This document shows, one piece after another, positions 17,555-24,585 of a stretch of DNA of 64,000 bases (the stretch's first letter is position 1; each line of letters opens with the position of its first letter). Under the pieces are notes generated by a model that was given only the letters and a program-made list of their open reading frames with translations, made no database searches and was not told the DNA's origin. The DNA comes from Frateuria soli (GTDB lineage Bacteria > Pseudomonadota > Gammaproteobacteria > Xanthomonadales > Rhodanobacteraceae): assembly GCF_021117385.1 (NCBI RefSeq), contig NZ_CP088252.1:620001-684000 (forward strand). The letters run 5' to 3'. Made by a program: the position numbers and the translations under genes.

Positions 17555-17626
17555 TGTAGGAGCGCACCCTGTGCGCGACCGCCCGTTTCACGTGCGGATG
17601 GGTCGCGCACAGGGTGCGCTCCTACA
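17555..17626. repeat. Perfect 26-bp inverted repeat between motC and motD
   Basis: Left arm 17555-17580 starts TGTAGGAGCGCACCCTGTGC and right arm 17601-17626 is its exact reverse complement, with a 20-base loop. It is a paired REP/BIME-like element related to the GTAGGAGCCCAC family at 10922 and 44733. It would form a very stable RNA hairpin ending 39 bases before motD. No T-run follows, so it is not a canonical terminator. Confidence 0.95.
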
Positions 17627-17665
17627 AGGGGGCGTGCGGCCGGGCGTGCAACACGGGACCCGCCC

Positions 17666-18694
17666 ATGAAACGCAAGCACCACGAGGACCACGTCAATCA
17701 CGAGGCCTGGGCGATTCCCTATGCCGACCTGATGACGCTGCTGCTCGCCTTCTTCGTGGTGATGTACGCGGTCTCGGTGGTCAACGAGGGCAAGTACCGC
17801 GTGATGTCCGAGTCGATCATCGAGGCGTTCAACGGTTCCAGCCACGTGATCGCGCCGATGCCGCCGACGAAGGCCAGGCCGCACAACGTCGACCCGGCGA
17901 TAGCCGCGCCGCAGAGCCAGCCCGGCGCCGCCGTCGCGCCGGTGGCGGTACCGATCCCGCTGCGCCCGGCCCCGCGGCGCATGGTCGCCGAACGCTCGGC
18001 GCACGAGACCATGCGCGACGTGCAGGCCACGCAGGAGGCGCAACGCCAGGCCAACCTCACCCGCATCCAGCAAGCGGTGGAGAAGGCGCTGCAGCCCCTG
18101 ATCGACAAACAGCAGGTGGTGGTGCGGCGCACGCCGAACTGGCTCGAGATCGAGATCCGCACCGACATCCTGTTTCCCAGCGGCGTGGCGCAGCTCTCGC
18201 ACCAGGCCGACGTGGTGCTCAGCAACCTGGGCGGCATCCTCGCGCCGTTCGGCAACCCGCTGCGGATCGAGGGATACACCGACGACAAGCCGATCAACAC
18301 GGCTGTCTTTCCGTCCAACTGGGAACTCTCTGCCGCCCGCGCCGCCAGCGTGGCGCGGCTGTTCACCGAACACGGCGTGAGTCCCGCGCGGCTCGGCATC
18401 ATCGGCTGGGGCCAGTTCCGGCCCGCGGCCGACAACGCCACCCTCGAAGGCCGCAACCGCAATCGCCGCGTGCTCGTCGTGGTGCTGAGCGACCACGCGA
18501 TGCCGACGCGTTACTCCGGCGGCGCCGACCGGGTCGGCCAGCTCGCCGACGCCGCGCCACCCGCCGATGCGGGCCACACACCGCTGCCGCCGGGCGCGGG
18601 GCTGGCCGGGGCCGGTGCGACGCAGAACACGTCCAAGGCCGCGGTGCGCGTCGTCGAAGCGCCGCTGATCGTCACGCCCGGGCTCGGCAAATGA
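17666..18694 (+). CDS. motD: MotD/MotB-type flagellar stator protein
   Basis: A 342-residue protein with one N-terminal transmembrane helix bearing the proton-binding aspartate D21 (AIPYADLMTLLLAFFVVMYA). A linker rich in Pro/Arg follows, then an OmpA-like peptidoglycan-binding domain (about residues 165-275; RIEGYTDDKPINTAVFPSNW, NRNRRVLVVV). The C-terminal tail is Ala/Gly/Pro-rich. It pairs with MotC as the second stator type known from pseudomonads. A strong hairpin separates it from motC. Confidence 0.95.
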   Translation: MKRKHHEDHVNHEAWAIPYADLMTLLLAFFVVMYAVSVVNEGKYRVMSESIIEAFNGSSHVIAPMPPTKARPHNVDPAIAAPQSQPGAAVAPVAVPIPLRPAPRRMVAERSAHETMRDVQATQEAQRQANLTRIQQAVEKALQPLIDKQQVVVRRTPNWLEIEIRTDILFPSGVAQLSHQADVVLSNLGGILAPFGNPLRIEGYTDDKPINTAVFPSNWELSAARAASVARLFTEHGVSPARLGIIGWGQFRPAADNATLEGRNRNRRVLVVVLSDHAMPTRYSGGADRVGQLADAAPPADAGHTPLPPGAGLAGAGATQNTSKAAVRVVEAPLIVTPGLGK

Positions 18695-18725
18695 GCCGCG
18701 CCGCCCACATCACGAAGTCCCGACC

Positions 18726-19187
18726 ATGAATGCTCCGGCCACCGCGAACCCCCGGCACTGGCTCACCTTCCAGCTCGATGGCCAGGCCTATGCCGCACCG
18801 CTGACCCAGGTGAGCGAGGTGATCCGTATCGGCGAGGTGACACCGGTGCCCGGTGCCGCCTCCGATCTGCTGGGCATCCGTCACCTGCGTGGGCGCGTGG
18901 TGCCGGTATTGGACGGCCGTCGCCGGCTTGGCCTGCCGCCACGGGACGGCGACACCGACGGCGTGCGCGTGGTGATGCTCAACCATGCCGGCCAGGCGGT
19001 CGGTCTTCGCGTGGATGGGGTGGGTGAGCTGCTGCTGCCCGGTGACGACGCGATCGCCCCGCCACCGCCCGGTCGCGCCGTGCGCGTGGACGATCCGGTC
19101 ATCGGCGTGCTGCCGTGGAAGGGCGGTTTCGTCGCGCTGCTGGACGTACGTCGACTCTGCCGGCTGCCGGAGGCGGACGCGGCCTGA
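18726..19187 (+). CDS. cheW: CheW adaptor, first copy
   Basis: A 153-residue CheW-domain protein: WLTFQLDGQAYAAPLTQVSE, PGAASDLLGIRHLRGRVVPV and an end in the CheW fold (GGFVALLDVRRLC). It links receptors to CheA. It closes the motC-motD-cheW unit. It is more divergent than the two CheWs at 26950 and 30673, in line with the extra CheW copies seen next to motD in related polar flagellates. No ParC or ParP-like gene is present here. Confidence 0.92.
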   Translation: MNAPATANPRHWLTFQLDGQAYAAPLTQVSEVIRIGEVTPVPGAASDLLGIRHLRGRVVPVLDGRRRLGLPPRDGDTDGVRVVMLNHAGQAVGLRVDGVGELLLPGDDAIAPPPPGRAVRVDDPVIGVLPWKGGFVALLDVRRLCRLPEADAA

Positions 19188-19362
19188 GTGGCGCTTGCCG
19201 CGAGACTTCCCCGAACGCCCTCCCCTGCGCGCAGGGGAGGGTTGGGGCGGGGTAATTTTACTTGCCGATCAAAGCCAACCCCCTCCCAGCCTCCCCTTGC
19301 AAGCAGGGGGAGGAGCTATCCGCTGCGCGCGCAGATTCCCGGGGACCCAGGCCACCGTCGGG
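19188..19362. repeat. Palindromic repeats between converging cheW and dsrE-like genes
   Basis: A perfect 24-base palindrome at 19218-19241 (CCCTCCCCTGCG/CGCAGGGGAGGG) is followed by an imperfect one at about 19280-19316 (CCCTCCCAGCCTCCCCTTGC and GCAGGGGGAGG). Placed between convergent genes, the pair may work as a two-way transcription stop. No T-run is present. Confidence 0.75.
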
Positions 19363-19992
19363 TCAATCCGGCTCCTTCGGTACCTCGCCATAGCCGGCTG
19401 CCTGCAGCTCCTCGCGCTTGGTCAATGCCGACAGCGCCAACGTCACCCCCGGGCGGATGTTGGCGGCGACGAAGTTCTGGTGCCCCAGCGCCTGCCCGCA
19501 CACGACCATGTCGACGTTGGCCTTGCGCAGCTTCCGGATCAGCTCGGCGTTCGGGTTGGGGTGGCCGAACTTCTTCAGATAGGCCGCGTCCGACAGCGCG
19601 AGATCGACTCCGCGCCCGTAGAAGAGCACGACCAGGTGCACCTTCTCGTTGGGCACGCCCGCCAGCGCATACAGGTTGAGCAGCTTCGCCGCGGTGTGCA
19701 GGCGCCGGTTGATCTCGCCGCGGGTGGGCTCGTCGCTGTCGACGTCGATGTAGAGGCGGTGCTCGGCCACGGTCGAGGGCATCAGCGCATTCGGACCCAC
19801 CGGCAGCACGCCCCCCGCGCCATGGATGCGCGGGTAGGCCAGCCGCGGGTCGGGTTGCGGGCGCGAGAAAGTGAAGGCAACGGCCGCGGCGCAGGCGACC
19901 AGCAGCAGCGCGATGCCACTCCAGGCCAGTGCTCGGCGGATCGGCGAAGGGGCGAGATCTTCGGACATGGTGGTCGCTTTGCTGTAGGACAT
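19363..19992 (-). CDS. DsrE/DsrF-like protein with an N-terminal membrane anchor
   Basis: A 209-residue protein with one hydrophobic helix near residues 23-43, then a DsrE/F-like fold: LYIDVDSDEPTRGEINRRL, VHLVVLFYGRGVDLALSD and VDMVVCGQALGHQNF. The family includes small sulfur-handling proteins, though many members have no known role. It lies downstream of tsdA on the same strand, which suggests a part in periplasmic sulfur metabolism. An ATG at 19968 is an alternative start. The exact function is not known. Confidence 0.75.
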   Translation of the reverse strand: MSYSKATTMSEDLAPSPIRRALAWSGIALLLVACAAAVAFTFSRPQPDPRLAYPRIHGAGGVLPVGPNALMPSTVAEHRLYIDVDSDEPTRGEINRRLHTAAKLLNLYALAGVPNEKVHLVVLFYGRGVDLALSDAAYLKKFGHPNPNAELIRKLRKANVDMVVCGQALGHQNFVAANIRPGVTLALSALTKREELQAAGYGEVPKEPD

Positions 19993-20129
19993 CCCTGGTG
20001 GCTCTCCTCCGGCCGGGTCACCCCGGCTCGCATGCGCTGATCAGTTTAGAAAGGCCGCGTGAAATGGCGGGCAAAAGCAGGGCCCGCGGCCTGGATCTGT
20101 GATGCCGGGCACATCGACGCGACAGGTAC

Positions 20130-21041
20130 TCATCGGGCCGGTTCCGATCCGAGCAGGCTGCCGTTGATGCGCTGGCCGTACAGCGACATCGGCGTGTCGT
20201 GGAAGGCCTTGCGCGTGGCCGCCAGGTCGCCGTTGTAGCGCGGATCCTGCGGGCGTTCGTGGGCATCCATGAACATCGCCACGTCCCACGCCTCCTGGTC
20301 GCTCAGGCTGCCGCCGCGGCTGAGCGGCATGTTGGCCTTGATGAAAGCGGACGCCTTGTCCAGCTCGTGCATGCCGGCGCCCCAGTTGAACGAATCCGGT
20401 CCCCACAGCGGCGGGAACACGTAGTCGCCGGCAACCTTCCGGCCCCGGCCATCCGCGCCGTGGCAGAGCGCGCAGTCGCGTTCGAACACCGCCTGGCCGC
20501 GCGCGTAGTCGGGCTTCTCCGCCGGCGGCCGGACCTTCGGGTAACCGGCACCCTCGAGTTTCATGCCGTGCGGCGCGCCTTGCGCCATCCACGACGAATA
20601 GGTTTCCAGCGCGAGGATCACCTTGTCGTCCAGCGGCGGCGCCTTGCCGTTCATGCTATACATGAAACAGCCCTGCAGGCGTTCGCCGTAGCCGTTCACG
20701 TGGCGGTTCTTCTTGCGGTACTGGGGATACATGCCGTACGCGGCCCACAGCGGCGCCGAGTCGGCCAGCCGACCCGCATCCAGATGACAATTGACGCACG
20801 CCAGCCCGTTGCCGACGTAGGCCGGCGCGGCCTTGCGCGTGTGCACGAAGATCTCGCGACCCAGCCGGACCATGTCGCCGTAAGGGCCTTCCGGAATGGC
20901 CGATTCGGGCGGCGGGGCGAAGGCGGGCGCCTTGGCAACCGGCGCGTGGGCCTCGGCGGCCTGTGCGTCCAGCGGCGTGTGGTCCGTGCAGGCGCCCAGG
21001 GCGAGCGTGGCGAGCAGCAGGAGGGAAAGCCGCGCGCTCAT
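20130..21041 (-). CDS. tsdA: TsdA-type thiosulfate dehydrogenase (di-haem cytochrome c lipoprotein)
   Basis: A 303-residue protein. The signal peptide ends in a lipobox (LALGAC, C18). Two haem-binding motifs are present: C82-VN-C85-H86 and a second CALCH. The stretch LACVNCHLDAGRLADSAPLW and LQGCFMYSMNGKAPP are close to thiosulfate dehydrogenase TsdA, which joins two thiosulfates to tetrathionate (or the reverse). I infer that C125 of LQGC is the unusual Cys ligand of the catalytic haem. ANMPLSRGG may give the Met ligand of haem 2. The ATG at 21041 overlaps the tsdB stop; frame further upstream overlaps tsdB. Confidence 0.9.
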   Translation of the reverse strand: MSARLSLLLLATLALGACTDHTPLDAQAAEAHAPVAKAPAFAPPPESAIPEGPYGDMVRLGREIFVHTRKAAPAYVGNGLACVNCHLDAGRLADSAPLWAAYGMYPQYRKKNRHVNGYGERLQGCFMYSMNGKAPPLDDKVILALETYSSWMAQGAPHGMKLEGAGYPKVRPPAEKPDYARGQAVFERDCALCHGADGRGRKVAGDYVFPPLWGPDSFNWGAGMHELDKASAFIKANMPLSRGGSLSDQEAWDVAMFMDAHERPQDPRYNGDLAATRKAFHDTPMSLYGQRINGSLLGSEPAR

Positions 21042-21724
21042 CGTGCGCTCCCGGCCGGCAGCGGTTGCGCGGCGAACCACTGTGCTACGGCCGCGATGTC
21101 CTGCGCGTCGAGCTTGCCGCTCAGGTGTTGCATCAGCTGCAACGGATCGTTGCGCCGCTTTCCCTGCTGCCACGCCTGCAGCTGCGCCTCGATGTACGCC
21201 GCCGGCTGTCCGGCCAGCGGCGGGAAATGCGAGCCCACGCCCACGCCGCCCGGTCCGTGGCATTGCTCGCACGCCGGCACCTGTTGCGACCAGCGCCCGC
21301 GCGTGGCGAGCATGGCGCCCAGCCCGTTCGCTGGCTTCTGCGGCGAGGGCGCAATCGCCGGCACCGGCAATTCGGAGTAGTACGCCGCGACCGCCTGCCG
21401 CTCATCGGCGGATAGTGCCCGTGCGATCGGCTGCATGATGGCATTGGCGCGCGTGCCGTTGGCATAGTCGGCCAACTGCCGGGCCAGATAGGCGGCATCC
21501 AGCCCGGCCAGCCGCGGAAAGCCCGCGGCCGCCTGGCCCTCACCGTTGGCCCCGTGGCAGGACTGGCAGGGTGGTGCACCGTGCCCGTTGCCCCGGGTGA
21601 CCAGCGCTTGCGCAGACGTGGCATGCACCACCCACGGGGATACCCCTGCAAACAGCGCGCTTCCCAGCACGCGCGCGATCGAGCGAAAGCGCACTCGCAG
21701 ACTTGCGGACATCCGAATCCTCAC
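21038..21724 (-). CDS. tsdB: TsdB-type di-haem cytochrome c, electron partner of TsdA
   Basis: A 228-residue protein with a signal peptide (about residues 1-38) and two c-type haem motifs, CQSCH and CEQCH, in two tandem cytochrome c4/c554-like halves (PRLAGLDAAYLARQLADY and PPLAGQPAAYIEAQLQAW). In TsdBA systems TsdB accepts the electrons from TsdA. The overlap with tsdA (4 bases) implies coupled translation. The start at 21724 is a choice; MSAS at 21712 is the alternative. The neighbouring genes are unrelated flagellar genes. Confidence 0.88.
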   Translation of the reverse strand: MRIRMSASLRVRFRSIARVLGSALFAGVSPWVVHATSAQALVTRGNGHGAPPCQSCHGANGEGQAAAGFPRLAGLDAAYLARQLADYANGTRANAIMQPIARALSADERQAVAAYYSELPVPAIAPSPQKPANGLGAMLATRGRWSQQVPACEQCHGPGGVGVGSHFPPLAGQPAAYIEAQLQAWQQGKRRNDPLQLMQHLSGKLDAQDIAAVAQWFAAQPLPAGSAR

Positions 21725-22149
21725 CCCCGGCAGACAGGCCCCTGCTGCCCCGACAGTTCAAGGAATAGCGAGCTCGGCGTGCATAAAACGTCCACGGCCT
21801 CGTGGCGGCGGCGTCTTCGGGGCACGCGCCAGGCCGAGTGGCGCGGACCATGGCTCCACGCCAGCAAACGTCCAGATGGCCCTTTCGAACCGAACGAGCC
21901 GCTGCAGCGTGTCGGCCGTGGTGGCCTGGTCGAGAGGCGCAGGAGTGCGATGTCCCGCCCTCGACGGCCTCCGCCCGCGGCCTTCGGGTAGGAGCGCACC
22001 TGTGCGCGACCACCATGCCACGCGGCCGCGCGCAGGCGCGCGCCGCAGGGGGTTTCGAACAAGCCGCTGATCGATGTGGCTCGGGCGAGAGGCGGGGTAT
22101 GCGGTGGCGCCTACTTCCGCTCCCTCGAGCAACCGCTGCCGCTGTCGTC
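21725..22149. other. Non-coding stretch upstream of tsdB
   Basis: No gene I can support in 425 bases. A single REP-like half element (GTAGGAGCGCACCTGTGCGC) lies at 21988-22010. Any promoter for tsdBA must lie here, but I do not see a convincing -35/-10 pair. The several open frames crossing this region have no recognisable domain. Confidence 0.6.
21988..22010 (+). repeat. REP-like half element
   Basis: GTAGGAGCGCACCTGTGCGCGAC matches the arm of the inverted repeat at 17555-17580 apart from a two-base deletion in the centre. Only one arm is present. Confidence 0.8.
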
Positions 22150-22437
22150 CTACGGAGAATTCCGAACGGCGGCCTGTTCGGGCTCGCCGCTCGCGTCGTA
22201 CACGCTCGCCAGCACCGCGGCAGCGGCGGCGTAGAGCAGCACCGGCACGTCCTCGCGCAGGCGCAGGGCGGCGAGGACCGCGGCGATCTGCGGGTCGTGG
22301 TGCAGCGGGAAGCCGAGCGCGCGGGCGCGGGCCAGCAGCAGTTCGAGTGCCTCGGGCGGCAGCGGCGCAGACGTGGTTTCCGGACCAGCCAGGCGCAGGG
22401 TGACGCGGCGCTGCGGCGGTGGCAGGGCGGCGCTCAC
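22150..22437 (-). CDS. FhlB-like protein (stand-alone FlhB cytoplasmic-domain relative)
   Basis: A 95-residue protein. Residues about 25-90 (EALELLLARARALGFPLHHD, PQIAAVLAALRLREDVPVLL, YAAAAAVLASVYD) resemble the C-terminal part of the FlhB/YscU cytoplasmic domain, after the NPTH loop. The NPTH site and the membrane helices are absent. The GTG at 22437 overlaps the stop of the FliK-like gene. Such FhlB proteins accompany a FliK-like gene in many polar flagellates and can substitute for part of FlhB. Role here is inferred. Confidence 0.8.
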   Translation of the reverse strand: MSAALPPPQRRVTLRLAGPETTSAPLPPEALELLLARARALGFPLHHDPQIAAVLAALRLREDVPVLLYAAAAAVLASVYDASGEPEQAAVRNSP

Positions 22438-23594
22438 GCGGTGGCCTTCAGCAGCAGCGCGCTGGCATGGCTGCGGCCCTGCGGCAGGCCGGTCTGGCAG
22501 CTCAGCTGCTCCAGTTGCAGGCCGCTGGCGGCCAGACGCTGGCGCAGCGGGGTGAACTGGCGTTCCAGCCGCTCGGTGGTGGCATTGCGCTCGGCCCACA
22601 GCCGCACGTTCAACCGCAGGTCGCGCAATTGCAGTTCGCCCTGCAGCGGGCCGAGCGAGGGCAGGTCGATGGCGAAACCCAGCGTCCAGGTGCCGGCGCC
22701 GGTCGCGGCGTCCTGCGCCTGTTCCAGGTGGAGCTGCAGCACGTCGCGCCCGTCAGGGCCCTGCAGCGGGATGTCGATCATCCAGGCCTGCGCACCGGCC
22801 GCATCGAGCTGGGCGATTTCCAGCCGCGCCAGCGCGGCATGCACGTCGCCGCGCAGGCGGCCGAGCAACCGGTTGACGTCCTCGTCCGCGGGCGGCTCGG
22901 GCAGTGGCACGGCCAACGGCACGCGCGGCTGCGCCTGCAGGCCGCGCTGGCGCAGCGGCGGCGGGGTGTCGGCGTTGCTGGGCGGCGCATGGGCGGGCAC
23001 GCGCGGCTGCCGGTCGAGCAGCGCGGCCAGGCGCAGCAGCGTCGCCTTGAAGTCTTCCTCGCCCAGCGACATCGGGTTGCTGCGCGGCCGCGCAAGCTGC
23101 GATTCAAGGAACAGGCCGCTGCGTGCGATCGCTTCGCGCAAGCCTTCGGCCCGGCTGATGTCCTGCGGCGTGCGCACACCCTGGTCGAGCAGCGCCAGCG
23201 CCGAGCGCACCTCAGGCGGCAGCTGCCGCAGCACCGGGCGCTGTGCCAGCGCGCCGAGCGTGGCCAGCAGCGGTGCGTAGCCGTTCTGTTGCGGCAGCCG
23301 TTCGCGCAGTGCCTGCTGCACGCGCGGATCGGCGGCCGGGCCGGCCAGGATCTCCAGCAGCGGCGGGTTGCCCGCGGCGAGCACGCGCACCTGGAACTGC
23401 GAGGGCAGCGGGATGCCCAGCGGGTCGGCCTCCACCGTGAGCGCGCCGATCTGCAACACCATCCGGCCCTGTTCGCCCATGCCCAGCGGACGCGCGGACA
23501 GCACCGTGCCCACGCGCCAGCTTTCCGACGCGGCGCCGGAGGCGGCTCCCGCCCAGGTCATCGCGGCGAGGCTGGTGGTGGGTTGGATGATCAC
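22434..23594 (-). CDS. FliK-like hook-length-control family protein, second copy
   Basis: A 386-residue Ala/Leu/Pro-rich protein. Its C-terminal third has the Flg_hook-like pattern (GPLQGELQLRDLRLNVRLWA, then ATTERLERQFTPLRQRLAAS and GLQLEQLSCQTGL). It differs from the canonical FliK at 1051 and is paired with the FhlB-like gene downstream. It starts with GTG at 23594 and has a good sigma-28 promoter 53 bases upstream on the same strand. That points to late flagellar class expression. The substrate or exact role is not known. Confidence 0.78.
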   Translation of the reverse strand: MIIQPTTSLAAMTWAGAASGAASESWRVGTVLSARPLGMGEQGRMVLQIGALTVEADPLGIPLPSQFQVRVLAAGNPPLLEILAGPAADPRVQQALRERLPQQNGYAPLLATLGALAQRPVLRQLPPEVRSALALLDQGVRTPQDISRAEGLREAIARSGLFLESQLARPRSNPMSLGEEDFKATLLRLAALLDRQPRVPAHAPPSNADTPPPLRQRGLQAQPRVPLAVPLPEPPADEDVNRLLGRLRGDVHAALARLEIAQLDAAGAQAWMIDIPLQGPDGRDVLQLHLEQAQDAATGAGTWTLGFAIDLPSLGPLQGELQLRDLRLNVRLWAERNATTERLERQFTPLRQRLAASGLQLEQLSCQTGLPQGRSHASALLLKATA

Positions 23595-23646
23595 GCGGGT
23601 CTCCTGCCTGCCGGCCGGTTTGGACGGTTCCGTGCAGTCGGTACAG

Positions 23647-23673
23647 GAATCGGCTGGGCGGACGATAACTTGA
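23647..23673 (-). promoter_or_regulatory. Sigma-28 promoter for the FliK-like/FhlB-like pair
   Basis: On the minus strand the order is TCAAGTTA, 11 bases, GCCGATTC, close to the FliA consensus TAAAGTTT-N11-GCCGATAA. The -10 is 23647-23654 and the -35 is 23666-23673. It lies 53 bases before the GTG at 23594. Confidence 0.78.
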
Positions 23674-23812
23674 ATGCCCCACTCCGGCTGGAGCAGCGGA
23701 ATTTCCCCGCCCGCTCACCCTGAGCGTAGCGCAGCGGAGTCGAAGGCCGGATGTTGCTGCCCTGGACGTGGGCCCGCGGCCTGCGCTCGGGACGAATGGG
23801 TGGTGAAACCGC

Positions 23813-23839
23813 TAAAGCCTTGGCGCCTTGCGCCGATAA
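23813..23839 (+). promoter_or_regulatory. Sigma-28 promoter for the second chemosensory operon
   Basis: TAAAGCCT-N11-GCCGATAA: the -10 is perfect and the -35 keeps TAAAG. It ends 35 bases before the ATG of the STAS gene at 23875. It should drive the STAS, CheY-like and cheA genes once FliA is free. Confidence 0.9.
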
Positions 23840-23874
23840 GCGTCGGGCAGGGGCTCGGTACGCGGGAGGTAAGC

Positions 23875-24189
23875 ATGGGCAGCAAACGAGAATTGAAACA
23901 GCCCAGGACGGTCGAGATCGGCTTGCCTGCCGATTGCCGCATGGCGGCGCAGGCCGAGCTGCTGGCCGATCTGCTGGGCGCGCTGGATGCACGAGCGACA
24001 CGGATCGACGGCAGCGCCGTCGAGCGCGTGGACACCGCCGCGCTGCAGCTGCTCACGCTGTTCCGCCGCGAGGCCCTCTCGCGCGGCCGCGAGGTGAGCT
24101 GGCGGGGCGCGAGCAATACGTTGTGCGAGGCGGCGGACACGCTCGGCCTCGTCAAGGCACTGGATCTGCCGGCAGCGGTGCCGGCTTAA
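23875..24189 (+). CDS. STAS-domain protein
   Basis: A 104-residue protein with a STAS-like fold (VEIGLPADCRMAAQAELLAD, IDGSAVERVDTAALQLLTLF). Proteins of this family bind partner proteins and are often switched by phosphorylation. The usual D-S-S/G site reads VDTAAL, so phosphorylation would have to occur on Thr. It is first in an operon with a CheY-like protein and CheA, and has a GGGAGGT ribosome-binding site. A scaffold or kinase-output role in this chemosensory set is an inference. Confidence 0.85.
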   Translation: MGSKRELKQPRTVEIGLPADCRMAAQAELLADLLGALDARATRIDGSAVERVDTAALQLLTLFRREALSRGREVSWRGASNTLCEAADTLGLVKALDLPAAVPA

Positions 24190-24207
24190 AAGAAGAGGTT
24201 GATAGAC

Positions 24208-24570
24208 ATGGCGAAGATTCTTGCGGTGGACGACTCGGCGTCGATGCGCGGCATGGTGGCCTACACCCTGCGCGGCGCGGGCCACGAGGTGACCGAGGCG
24301 GAGAACGGCCAGCTGGCGCTGGACGCGGCCGCCGCTGGCGGCTTCGACCTGGTGCTGGCCGACGTCAACATGCCGGTCATGGACGGCATCAGCATGGTGC
24401 GCGAGCTGCGCACGCGCCCGGCCTACAAGGGCGTGCCGATTCTCATGCTGACCACCGAGTCGCACACGGACAAGAAGATGGAAGGCAAGGCTGCCGGCGC
24501 CACCGGCTGGCTGGTCAAGCCGTTCGATCCGGACCAGTTGCTGGCCACGGTCAAGCGCGTGCTCGGCTGA
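24208..24570 (+). CDS. CheY-like response regulator, second copy
   Basis: A 120-residue single receiver domain: D8-D9, phospho-acceptor D52 (LVLADVNMPVMDG), T and K of the active site present (MLTTESHTDKKMEGKAAGA, WLVKPFDP). It resembles the CheY placed next to CheA in non-enteric Che clusters. The ATG at 24208 follows AAGAGG at good spacing; a TTG nine bases earlier is less likely. CheA follows after 15 bases. It may serve as a phosphate sink or signal to the motor. Confidence 0.93.
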   Translation: MAKILAVDDSASMRGMVAYTLRGAGHEVTEAENGQLALDAAAAGGFDLVLADVNMPVMDGISMVRELRTRPAYKGVPILMLTTESHTDKKMEGKAAGATGWLVKPFDPDQLLATVKRVLG

Positions 24571-24585
24571 GCGCGGAGAACCACC

